Positions 21,620 to 29,671 of a stretch of DNA of 32,247 nt are shown piece after piece. The notes beneath the pieces were generated by a model. It saw only the letters and a list, made by a program, of their open reading frames with translations, did not search any database and had not been told where the DNA came from. Position 1 is the stretch's first letter. Every line of letters starts with the position of its first letter. Position numbers and translations under genes: made by a program. The DNA comes from Pseudomonadota bacterium (GTDB taxonomy: Bacteria; Pseudomonadota; Alphaproteobacteria; Caulobacterales; Caulobacteraceae), in NCBI GenBank assembly GCA_023434265.1, contig JAEYTA010000034.1, positions 1-32,247 of the forward strand, given 5' to 3'.

Positions 21620-24600
21620 ATGACCCGCAAGTCCAAGCTCTATCTGGGGGCGGCCTCCGCCCTCGCCGTGGCGATCTCGCTGGCGGCCGCCGGCGGGGCC
21701 TCGGCCCAGGTGGCCACCTCGACCATCCGCGGCACGGTGACCGAAGGCGCCGCCGTCGAGGCCGGCGCCCAGATCGTCGCCCGCGACGTCGCCACCGGCT
21801 TCACCTCGCGCACCACCGCCAACGCCAGCGGCGGCTATGTGCTGACCGGCCTGCGCCCGGGCACCTACGAGATCACCGCCACCACCGCCGACGGCGAGAC
21901 GGTCAGCGACGTGGTCACCATCGGGGTCGGCCAGGTCGGCGACCTCGACCTGGCGGTCGGCGCGGGCACGACCGTCGTGTCCGACTCCACCGCCACCGCC
22001 ATCGGCGACATCGTCGTCACCGGCCGGCGTCTGGCCGAGGTGCGGACCCCGGAAGTGGCCACCAACGTGACCACCCAGCAGATCCAGACCCTGCCGCAGA
22101 TCAACCGCAACTTCCTGAACTTCGCCGCCCTGGCCCCGGGCGTGCGGGTATCGACCAACGAGCAGGAGCAGACCATCACCGCCGGCGGCCAGCGGGCGGA
22201 ATCGGTCAACGCCTTCATCGACGGCGCCAGCCTGAAGTCGAACATCATCGACGGCGGCATCGCCGGCCAGGACGACAGCCGCGGCAACCCCTTCCCGCAG
22301 GCCGGTATCCAGGAGTTCCGGGTCGTCAGCCAGAACTTCAAGGCCGAGTACGAGCAGGCCTCGTCGGCGATCATCACCGCCGTCACCCGCTCGGGCACCA
22401 ACGAGTTCCACGGCGAGATCTTCGGCACCTACCGCGACCAGGACTTCATCACCCAGGACGAGTTCTCCGAGCGCCGCGGCGATCCGCAGCCGCCGCTGGA
22501 GGTGCAGCAGTACGGCTTCGCCCTCGGCGGGCCGATCATCCGTGATCGCCTGCACTTCTTCGGCACCTACGAGCGCAAGGAAGAGGGCCGCGCCGCGACC
22601 GTGAACCTGGGCCGCCAGGACCCGCGTTTCCAGACCCAGTTCGCCGACTACATCGGCACCTTCGGCGTGCCGTTCGAGGAAGACCTGTGGTTCGGCAAGC
22701 TGAGCTGGCAGCCGGCCGACGACCATCTGCTGGACCTGAGCGTCACCTGGCGCGACGAGTTCGACACCCGCGGCATCGGCGGCGCCAACTCGGTGGAGCG
22801 CGCCTCGCAGCTGAACCAGACCACCCTGACGCTGAACGGCCGTCACCAGTGGACGACCGACGCCTTCCTGAACGAGCTGACGGTCACCTACCGCGAGTAC
22901 AACTACAACCCGCAGGCGGTGAACTTCTCCGACGTCGGCGAGACCTACCGCCTGTTCGAGAACGACACCAATCCGGGCCTGCCGGGCTTCCAGCCGGACT
23001 ATTTCGGCGGGGCCAATATCCTGAACCTCGGCGGCGCCGACAGCCGCCAGGACATCGTCGACGAGGTCCTGACCTTCCGCGACGACCTGACCTTCAACGA
23101 CATCGAGTGGAACGGCTTCCACACCATCAAGCTGGGGGCCAAGTTCTCGAGCCAGAACTACCAGGTCACCAAGGAGTTCGGGCGCAACCCGCTGTTCTAT
23201 TACGACGTCGACGGGCGGCCGGAACTGAGCGGCAGCACCACCGTCCCGTACCGGGTCGAGCTAGGCAACGCCTTCCCGTCGGTCGACCTGACCAACAACG
23301 TCATCGGCCTGTACATCCAGGACGACTGGCAGATCACCGACCAGCTGGAGATCAACCTCGGCATCCGCTGGGACTACGAGGACAACGCCAACAACAACGA
23401 CTACGTCACGCCGCAGTCGGTCATCGACGGCCTGAACCAGTGGATCGCCTCGACCGACGGCGGCAAGCCGGCCGGTTACGCCCCGAGCTGGTTCAACATC
23501 GACGACTACATCTCGACCGGGGACAACCGCGATCCGTTCGCCGGGGCCTTCCAGCCGCGGATCGGCTTCTCGTACGACCTGTTCGGCGACCGCTCGACGG
23601 TGATCTTCGGGGGCGCCGGTCGCTACTACGACCGCGTCCAGTTCAACTTCTCGTTCGACGAGATCGTCAAGCCGTTCGACTTCCGCCAGAACGTGTTCTT
23701 CTCGACCACGGGCCGGCCGCTCGGCGAGGACCGCGATCCGGGTCCGGGCGTCGACACCCCGGGCGAGGCGGGCGACCCGATCCTGTGGAGCGAGACCTAT
23801 CGCACCGTCGCCGGGCTGGACACGGTGTTCGACACCTTCCCGGCCAAGGGCGAGGCGTTCCTGCTGGCCAACGACTTCGAGCCGCCGCGCACCGACCAGT
23901 TCAACCTCGGCGTCCGTCAGCGCTTCGGCGACTGGCAGACCGAGCTGACCCTGGCCTACGGCAAGACCGAGAACGAGTTCACCTGGCAGTATCTGAACCG
24001 CTGCCGCGAACCCACCTTCGGCAACGAGATGGACGGCTATGGGGACAACGGCGGCTTCTGCTCGCCGGGCGCCGCCAACCCGTACCGCTCGTACCTGGTG
24101 TCGGACCACAACAAGGAGCGGAATTTCCGCGCCGTTTACCTGAAGGCGGACAAGCCCTACACGGCCGACTCCGGCTGGGGCCTGCACGTGGCCTACACCT
24201 TCTCGCGCTCGGAGCAGAACGGCGGCAACGACAACTTCTGCTTCGACTGCTTCTCGGTCGAGACCTCGCCGATGCGTCCGTCGTCCAACGACGAGCGGCA
24301 CCGGTTCGTGGCCAACGGCATCGTCGACCTGCCGTGGGACTTCCAGCTGTCGGGCATCCTGACGCTGGGCTCGGGCACGCCGTACAACATCTTCGAGGAC
24401 ATCGGTCCGCGAACCATCTTCCGGCCGAACGCGGGCTATCCGGACGGGTACAACTTCATCATCCCGAACGCCTTCGCCTACCGGAACCTGGACCTGCGCC
24501 TGACCAAGGACTTCGAGATCGGCAACGGCTCGGAGCTGGAGGTCTTCGTCGACGCGATCAACGTCTTCAACTTCAGCAACTACAGCGGTTTCGACGGTGG

Positions 24601-24700
24601 GACGGGCGACCCGAGCAGCCCCAACCCCAACTTCGGCCGGCCGAGTTCCGTGCTGTTCCCGACCCGGACCTTCCAGGTGGGCATGCGGTACGCGTGGTAA
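21620..24700 (+). CDS. TonB-dependent outer-membrane receptor with N-terminal regulatory-like domain
   Basis: A 1026-residue receptor. The signal peptide ends near ASAQ (30). A carboxypeptidase-regulatory-like beta-sandwich follows (about 33-110, STIRGTVTEGAAVEAGAQIV to LRPGTYEITA), then the TonB box region (GDIVVTGRR), the plug (about 140-260) and a long barrel ending in FQVGMRYAW. The family imports large nutrients across the outer membrane using TonB energy. Context suggests an oligo- or polysaccharide. GGGGGAG precedes the ATG by 9 bases. A strong terminator (24719-24754) ends the gene, which separates it from the glucanase operon. Confidence 0.93.
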   Translation: MTRKSKLYLGAASALAVAISLAAAGGASAQVATSTIRGTVTEGAAVEAGAQIVARDVATGFTSRTTANASGGYVLTGLRPGTYEITATTADGETVSDVVTIGVGQVGDLDLAVGAGTTVVSDSTATAIGDIVVTGRRLAEVRTPEVATNVTTQQIQTLPQINRNFLNFAALAPGVRVSTNEQEQTITAGGQRAESVNAFIDGASLKSNIIDGGIAGQDDSRGNPFPQAGIQEFRVVSQNFKAEYEQASSAIITAVTRSGTNEFHGEIFGTYRDQDFITQDEFSERRGDPQPPLEVQQYGFALGGPIIRDRLHFFGTYERKEEGRAATVNLGRQDPRFQTQFADYIGTFGVPFEEDLWFGKLSWQPADDHLLDLSVTWRDEFDTRGIGGANSVERASQLNQTTLTLNGRHQWTTDAFLNELTVTYREYNYNPQAVNFSDVGETYRLFENDTNPGLPGFQPDYFGGANILNLGGADSRQDIVDEVLTFRDDLTFNDIEWNGFHTIKLGAKFSSQNYQVTKEFGRNPLFYYDVDGRPELSGSTTVPYRVELGNAFPSVDLTNNVIGLYIQDDWQITDQLEINLGIRWDYEDNANNNDYVTPQSVIDGLNQWIASTDGGKPAGYAPSWFNIDDYISTGDNRDPFAGAFQPRIGFSYDLFGDRSTVIFGGAGRYYDRVQFNFSFDEIVKPFDFRQNVFFSTTGRPLGEDRDPGPGVDTPGEAGDPILWSETYRTVAGLDTVFDTFPAKGEAFLLANDFEPPRTDQFNLGVRQRFGDWQTELTLAYGKTENEFTWQYLNRCREPTFGNEMDGYGDNGGFCSPGAANPYRSYLVSDHNKERNFRAVYLKADKPYTADSGWGLHVAYTFSRSEQNGGNDNFCFDCFSVETSPMRPSSNDERHRFVANGIVDLPWDFQLSGILTLGSGTPYNIFEDIGPRTIFRPNAGYPDGYNFIIPNAFAYRNLDLRLTKDFEIGNGSELEVFVDAINVFNFSNYSGFDGGTGDPSSPNPNFGRPSSVLFPTRTFQVGMRYAW

Positions 24701-24718
24701 GCGTCTCCTGAGCCTGAA

Positions 24719-24754
24719 GGCCGCCCTCGCTCCGGTGGGGGCGGCCGATTTTTT
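24719..24754 (+). terminator. Intrinsic terminator after the TonB receptor gene
   Basis: An 8-bp stem (GGCCGCCC with GGGCGGCC), a 12-base loop and then GA and six T. The stop codon of the receptor gene lies 18 bases upstream. This is the clearest Rho-independent terminator in the window. Confidence 0.88.
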
Positions 24755-24786
24755 GTCAGTACGCGTATTGGAGTAGGGTGTCCGGC

Positions 24787-26223
24787 ATGGATCGTCGCAA
24801 CTTCCTGATGGGATCCACGATGACGGCGGCGGCGCTGGCCGCGGCCGGGTGCGCGGCGCCGTTCGCCGGCGGGGTCGTCCCGCCCGCGGCGCCGGACCCG
24901 GAGATCGACGAACTGCAGCGCCGGACCTTCGACTGGTTCGTGCACACCACCAACCGGGCCAACGGCCTGACGCCCGACCGTTGGCCGCGGCGGTCGTTCG
25001 CCTCCATCGCCGCCGTCGGCTTCGCCCTGACCTGCTGGCCGATCGGGGTTGAGCGCGGCTGGATGACCCGCGAGGAGGCGCGCGAGCGCACCCTGATCAC
25101 CCTGCGCTTCTTCCATGACGCGCCGCAGGGGCCGGAAGCGACCGGCGTCACGGGCCACAAGGGCTTCTTCTACCACTTCCTCGACATGGAAACCGGCCAC
25201 CGCTACCGCGACACCGAGCTGTCGACGGTGGACACGACCCTGCTGCTGGGCGGCATGCTGTTCGCGGCGCGCTGGTTCGACGGCGATCACGCCGACGAGG
25301 CGGAAATCCGCCGCCTGGCCCAGGCCATCTACGAGCGGGTCGAGTGGGACTGGACCGAGATCCGCCCCAACCGCATCACCATGGGCTGGCGGCCCGAGCG
25401 CGGCTTCATCGAGGCCGACTGGAACGTCTACAACGAGGGCATGCTGGTGCTGCTGCTGGCCATGGGCAGCCCGACCCATCCGCTGCCCAAGGCGATCTGG
25501 GACGACTGGTGCAGCGTGTACGACCGCAGCTGGACCGACGAATACGGCCCGGCGCACCTGCATTTCGCGCCGATGTTCGGGCACCAGTACAGCCACATGT
25601 TCGTGGACTTCCGCGGCATCCACGACGAATTCATGCGCGCGAAGCAGGCCGAGATCCCGGGCTTCGACTACTTCCAGAACAGCGTCCGGGCGGTGCAGGC
25701 GCAGCGCAACCACGCCATCCGCAACACCGAGGGCTGGGCCGGCTACTCCGCCGACGTCTGGGGTCTGACGGCGTGCGACGGGCCGGGCGACTTCAGGCAG
25801 GTCATCGACGGGCGCGAGCGGCAGTTCTTCAGCTATTCGGCGCGGGGGCCCGGCGAGCGGGACGACGGCACCCTGGCCCCGACGGCGGCGCTGGGCTCCA
25901 TGCCCTTCGCCCCGGCCGAGGTGACCGCCTGCTTCAAGGCCATGAAGGCTCGCTACGGCGCCGCCATCTACACCGAGTGGGGCTTCCTCGACTCGTTCAA
26001 CCCGACCCTGACGGGGACGCAGCGCGAACTGCGCCACGGCCGCATCGTGCCGGGCGTGGGCTGGGTCGACGGCGACTACCTCGGCATCGACCAGGGGCCG
26101 ATCGTCATCCAGATCGAGAACCACCGCACCGACGCGGTGTGGCGGCGGATGCGCGGCGAGCCGAACATCACCCGCGGGCTGAAGGTGGCCGGCTTCACCG
26201 GCGGCTGGCTCGACAACGCATGA
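24787..26223 (+). CDS. PF10091/GH144-like glucanase, Tat-type lipoprotein
   Basis: A 478-residue protein with a twin-arginine start MDRRNFLMGS and a lipobox ending in C22 (AAAGC), so it is probably folded, exported and lipid-anchored. The remainder looks like the (alpha/alpha)6 glycoamylase-like domain: LQRRTFDWFVHTTNRANGLTPDR, ELSTVDTTLLLGGMLFAARWF, FIEADWNVYNEGMLVLLLAMGSP, and a late YTEWGFLDSFNPT with IDQGPIVIQIENHR. The same fold occurs in GH144 endo-beta-1,2-glucanases and in cyclic glucan synthases. I infer cleavage of beta-1,2-glucan or another beta-glucan in the periplasm. The ATG is preferred over a GTG at 24778. It overlaps the next gene by four bases. Confidence 0.85.
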   Translation: MDRRNFLMGSTMTAAALAAAGCAAPFAGGVVPPAAPDPEIDELQRRTFDWFVHTTNRANGLTPDRWPRRSFASIAAVGFALTCWPIGVERGWMTREEARERTLITLRFFHDAPQGPEATGVTGHKGFFYHFLDMETGHRYRDTELSTVDTTLLLGGMLFAARWFDGDHADEAEIRRLAQAIYERVEWDWTEIRPNRITMGWRPERGFIEADWNVYNEGMLVLLLAMGSPTHPLPKAIWDDWCSVYDRSWTDEYGPAHLHFAPMFGHQYSHMFVDFRGIHDEFMRAKQAEIPGFDYFQNSVRAVQAQRNHAIRNTEGWAGYSADVWGLTACDGPGDFRQVIDGRERQFFSYSARGPGERDDGTLAPTAALGSMPFAPAEVTACFKAMKARYGAAIYTEWGFLDSFNPTLTGTQRELRHGRIVPGVGWVDGDYLGIDQGPIVIQIENHRTDAVWRRMRGEPNITRGLKVAGFTGGWLDNA

Positions 26224-27491
26224 TCGGCTCCCGGCCGGACCGGCGGGCGGCGCTCGGCCTGATGGCCGGGGCCGCGGCGTCGGGACTGGCCGGCTGCGGG
26301 CGCGGCGACGACGGAACGGTGCGGCTGCGCTTCTGGGCCATGGGCAACGAGGCGACCCACGTGCCGCAAATCCTGCCGGAGTTCGAGCGGCTGAATCCCG
26401 GCATCAAGGTGGACGTGCAGGCCCTGCCGTGGACGGCGGCGCACCAGAAGCTGCTGACCGCCTATGCGGGGGACTCGCTGCCGGACGTCAGTCAGGTCGG
26501 CAACACCTGGGTGTCGGAGATGGCGGCGATCGGGGCGATCAGCCCGCTGCCCGCCTTCGCCTCGGACCTGCTGACCGACCAGTTCCCGGCCGTGCTGGAG
26601 ACCAACCGCATCGACGGGCGGCCGGTGGCGACGCCGTGGTACGTCGACACCCGGCTGATCTTCTACCGCAGCGACCTGCTGGCCGAGGCGGGTTACGACG
26701 CCGTGCCGCCGACCTGGGCGGGGTGGAAGCAGGCCATGCACGCGGTCAAGCGCTTGGTCGGCCCCGACAAGTACGCCGTGCTGCTGCCGCTCAACGAGTT
26801 CGAGCAGTTGCTGACCTTCGGTCTGCAGGGCGACCAGCCGCTGCTGCGCGAGGAGGGGACGCGGGGGAATTTCTCCAGCCCGTCGTTCGTGGCGGCGCTG
26901 GCCTTCTACCGGAGCCTGTTCGAGGAAGGCCTGGCCCCGGTGGCCTCGGCGGCGCAGATCTCCAACGTGTGGACGGAGTTCGAGCGCGGCTGGTTCAGCT
27001 TCTACTTCTCCGGGCCGTGGACCATCGGCGACTTCCGCGACCGGCTGAGCCCGGAGACGCGCTGGATGACGGCCGGCGTGCCGGGACCGGACGGGCCGGG
27101 GGCCTCGGCGCCGGGCGGGTCCTCGCTGGTGGTCTATCGCTCCTCCCCGCGGCAGGCGGCGGCGTGGAAGCTGGTGCGCTTCCTGTCCGATCCGGCGGTG
27201 CAGGCGCGCTTCAACGCCATCACCGGCGACCTGCCGGCGCGGCGCAGCGCCTGGAGCACGCCGACGGTGGCCGACGACCCCTACATCGCCGCCTTCGAAG
27301 GCCAGCTGGCCCGCGCCGAGGCCGTGCCCAAGGTGCCGGAGTGGGAGCGCATCGTCACCGAGATGCAGATCGTCGCCGAGCGGATGGTGCGCGGCGAGTT
27401 CACGCCGGAGCAGGCGGGGGCCGAGATCGACCGCCGCGCCGACCGACTGCTGGAGAAGCGCCGCTGGATGATGGAGCGCGGGCGGGCATGA
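26220..27491 (+). CDS. ABC sugar transporter substrate-binding lipoprotein
   Basis: A 423-residue family 1 extracellular solute-binding protein. The signal peptide ends in a lipobox, ASGLAGC with C26, so it is anchored to the membrane. Typical parts are LRFWAMGNEATHVPQILPEFERLNPGIKV, the hinge region VDTRLIFYRSDLLAEAGYD, and PWTIGDFRD. It should bind an oligosaccharide released by the upstream glucanase and deliver it to the permeases downstream. The ATGA overlap with the glucanase gene ties them together in one operon. Substrate unproven. Confidence 0.93.
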   Translation: MIGSRPDRRAALGLMAGAAASGLAGCGRGDDGTVRLRFWAMGNEATHVPQILPEFERLNPGIKVDVQALPWTAAHQKLLTAYAGDSLPDVSQVGNTWVSEMAAIGAISPLPAFASDLLTDQFPAVLETNRIDGRPVATPWYVDTRLIFYRSDLLAEAGYDAVPPTWAGWKQAMHAVKRLVGPDKYAVLLPLNEFEQLLTFGLQGDQPLLREEGTRGNFSSPSFVAALAFYRSLFEEGLAPVASAAQISNVWTEFERGWFSFYFSGPWTIGDFRDRLSPETRWMTAGVPGPDGPGASAPGGSSLVVYRSSPRQAAAWKLVRFLSDPAVQARFNAITGDLPARRSAWSTPTVADDPYIAAFEGQLARAEAVPKVPEWERIVTEMQIVAERMVRGEFTPEQAGAEIDRRADRLLEKRRWMMERGRA

Positions 27492-28447
27492 CGGATGTCC
27501 GGCTGAACATGGCCAAGGCGGAGGCCGAGGCGGCGGCGCGGCCGAGGAGCGGGCCGTCGCGCTTCCGGGCCCGGGAGCGGGCCGCGTGGGGCTTCCTCGC
27601 CCCGGCCCTGATCGCCATCGGCCTGTTCTTCTGCATCCCGGTGGCGGCGGCTCTGCTGCTCAGCCTGACCGACTTCGACATCTACGCCCTCGCCGACCTG
27701 GCCAATCTGCGCTTCGTCGGCCTGCAGAACTACGAGCGGCTGTTCGCCAATCCGCTGTTCTGGGGGGCGATGAAGAACACCGGCCTGTTCGCCCTGTTCG
27801 GCGTGCCGCTGTCGATCGCCGCCTCGCTGGGCGCGGCCGTGATCCTGAACGCCCGGGCGGTGCGTTGGCGGCCGCTGTGGCGGGTGATCTTCTTCGCGCC
27901 GTTCGTGACGACGCTGGTGGCCACGGCGGTGCTGTGGAACTACCTGCTGCACACCCGCTACGGCGTCATCAACTGGGCGATCACCTCGATCGGCCTGCCG
28001 GCGGTGGACTGGCTCGGCGACCCGTCGACCTCGATTCCGGCCATACTGATGTTCGTGGTGTGGAAGATCTTCGGCTACAACATGCTGATCTTCCTCGCTG
28101 TTCTGCAGACCGTGCCGGACGAGCTGTACGAGGCGGCCCGCATCGACGGGGCGGGGCCGTGGACGCAGTTCACCCACGTCACCCTGCCGGCCATCGCGCC
28201 GACGGTGCTGCTGGTGTCGATCATCTCGGTGGCCAGCTTCTTCCAGCTGTTCGCCGAGCCCTACGTCATGACCCAGGGCGGGCCGGCCCAGTCGACGGTG
28301 ACGGTGCTCTACTTCATGTACGAGGAGGGCTTCAAATGGTGGAACCTGGGCTCCGCCAGCGCCGTGGCCTTCATCCTGTTCCTGTGCATCCTGGCGGTGA
28401 CGCTGGTGCAGCTGACCGTGGCGAAGCGCGTGGGGGCCTACGAATGA
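27488..28447 (+). CDS. ABC sugar transporter permease, MalF type
   Basis: A 319-residue inner-membrane permease with six hydrophobic helices after a charged N-terminus. The ATPase-contact loop EAARIDGAGPWTQFTHVTLP carries the EAA---G---------I-LP pattern (T for I here). LFGVPLSIAASLGAAVILN and WKIFGYNMLIFLAVLQTVP are typical of this group. It overlaps the binding-protein gene and the next permease gene by ATGA at each side. It forms the membrane channel with the following subunit. Confidence 0.95.
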   Translation: MTDVRLNMAKAEAEAAARPRSGPSRFRARERAAWGFLAPALIAIGLFFCIPVAAALLLSLTDFDIYALADLANLRFVGLQNYERLFANPLFWGAMKNTGLFALFGVPLSIAASLGAAVILNARAVRWRPLWRVIFFAPFVTTLVATAVLWNYLLHTRYGVINWAITSIGLPAVDWLGDPSTSIPAILMFVVWKIFGYNMLIFLAVLQTVPDELYEAARIDGAGPWTQFTHVTLPAIAPTVLLVSIISVASFFQLFAEPYVMTQGGPAQSTVTVLYFMYEEGFKWWNLGSASAVAFILFLCILAVTLVQLTVAKRVGAYE

Positions 28448-29259
28448 AGCCGCGCGCCCTGCTGCTGAACCTCGCGGTCGCCCTGATCGCCCTCGTGGTG
28501 CTGTTCCCGCTGGCGTGGATGGTCTCGGTCAGCTTCATGTCGACCGGGGAGGCGGCCAACTTCCCGCCGCCGCTGCTGCCCTCGACCTGGACGCTGGAGC
28601 ATTATCGCGAGCTGTTCGTGACCCAGGGCATGGGCCGCTATCTGTGGAACAGCTTCGCCCTCGCCACGCTGGCGACGATCCTCGCCCTCCTGTTCACCGT
28701 GCCGGCCGGCTACGCCTTCGCCAAGCTGCGCTTCCGGGGCGGGGAGCGACTGTTCCAGTTCCTCGTCGCGGCCCTGGTGGTGCCGGCCCAGATCGGCACC
28801 CTGCCGCTGTTCCTGATGCTGAAGGGGATGGGGCTGGTGAACACCTGGGCCGGGGCGCTGGTGCCTTGGCTGGCCTCCATCTTCGGCCTCTTCCTCGTGC
28901 GCCAGTACGCCCTCAGCATCCCGGACGAGATGCTCGAGGCGGCGCGTATCGACGGGGCCTCGGAGGGACAGATCTTCCGCCGCGTGGTGCTGCCCTGCCT
29001 GCAGCCGATCATCGTCACCCTCGCGCTGTTCGTCTTCCTCGGCAGCTGGAACGACTTCCTCTGGCCGCTGATCATCCTCACCGACCAGTCCAACTACACC
29101 CTGCCGGTGGCGCTGGCGGCGCTGTCGCGCGAGCACGTGCAGGACATCGAGATGATGATGGCGGGGGCGGTGATCACCGTGGCCCCGGTGCTGATCCTCT
29201 TCCTCGCCCTGCAGCGCTACTACATCCGCGGCATGCTGGCGGGGAGCGTGAAGGGGTAG
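28444..29259 (+). CDS. ABC sugar transporter permease, MalG type
   Basis: A 271-residue permease with six helices, starting with LLLNLAVALIALVVLFPLAWM, the usual MalG-type first helix. The EAA loop is EAARIDGASEGQIFRRVVLP, followed by FLGSWNDFLWPL, which is highly characteristic of this family. It pairs with the MalF-type subunit. No ATPase gene follows; the next gene encodes an unrelated lipoprotein. The importer must therefore borrow a shared MsmK/UgpC-like ATPase from elsewhere in the genome. Confidence 0.95.
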   Translation: MKPRALLLNLAVALIALVVLFPLAWMVSVSFMSTGEAANFPPPLLPSTWTLEHYRELFVTQGMGRYLWNSFALATLATILALLFTVPAGYAFAKLRFRGGERLFQFLVAALVVPAQIGTLPLFLMLKGMGLVNTWAGALVPWLASIFGLFLVRQYALSIPDEMLEAARIDGASEGQIFRRVVLPCLQPIIVTLALFVFLGSWNDFLWPLIILTDQSNYTLPVALAALSREHVQDIEMMMAGAVITVAPVLILFLALQRYYIRGMLAGSVKG

Positions 29260-29320
29260 GGCGGGCCGGAACGCTCGTCCGCCGCCGGTGTTCGGATACC
29301 CGGGGGAGAGGAGAGAGCGA

Positions 29321-29665
29321 ATGCGAACCCTGCTGATCCTGGGCGCCGTGGCCGGGGCCGCCACGCTGGCGGGCTGCGCCACCACCGACCGTTACGCCTC
29401 GGCTTGCGAGCGGGACTACGCCGAGAACCGCAATAGGGCGATGGCTGCGGGCGCGGTGCTGGGCGGAGCCATCGGCGCGGCCGTGGCCGGCGAGGGCGAC
29501 CGCGAGAAGGGGGCCGCCATCGGCGCCGCCGCCGGCGCCCTCCTCGGCCATCAGCTGTCGGCCGAGGACGATCCCTGCGGCTACGGTTTCGGCGGCTACA
29601 ACGCCGACGGCCGCTACGGCTACCAGCGCGTGCCCCGCTATGGGGACTATCCGCGCTACTGGTAG
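29321..29665 (+). CDS. Glycine-zipper lipoprotein
   Basis: A 114-residue protein with a lipoprotein signal (TLLILGAVAGAATLAGC, C18 the lipidation site). The middle is a double glycine zipper (AAGAVLGGAIGAAVAGEG, then KGAAIGAAAGALLGHQL), as in 17 kDa surface-antigen-like proteins. The tail is rich in Gly, Tyr and Arg. It is probably an envelope structural lipoprotein. The ATG at 29321 has GGAGAGAG upstream and gives a clean signal peptide; an earlier in-frame start at 29288 does not. Its stop and the dnaB stop form the arms of a 12-bp palindrome. Confidence 0.87.
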   Translation: MRTLLILGAVAGAATLAGCATTDRYASACERDYAENRNRAMAAGAVLGGAIGAAVAGEGDREKGAAIGAAAGALLGHQLSAEDDPCGYGFGGYNADGRYGYQRVPRYGDYPRYW

Positions 29666-29671
29666 GCCGGC

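Noticed and set aside
20417..23122. 900-residue minus-strand frame opposite the regulator and TonB receptor
   Set aside because: It has a low-complexity Gly/Val/Asp composition and mirrors two certain genes; no start signal or domain.
24755..24786. Promoter of the glucanase operon (TTGTCA with TAGGGT)
   Set aside because: The spacing of 15 bases and the poor -10 match are too weak to list as a feature, although a promoter is needed after the terminator.
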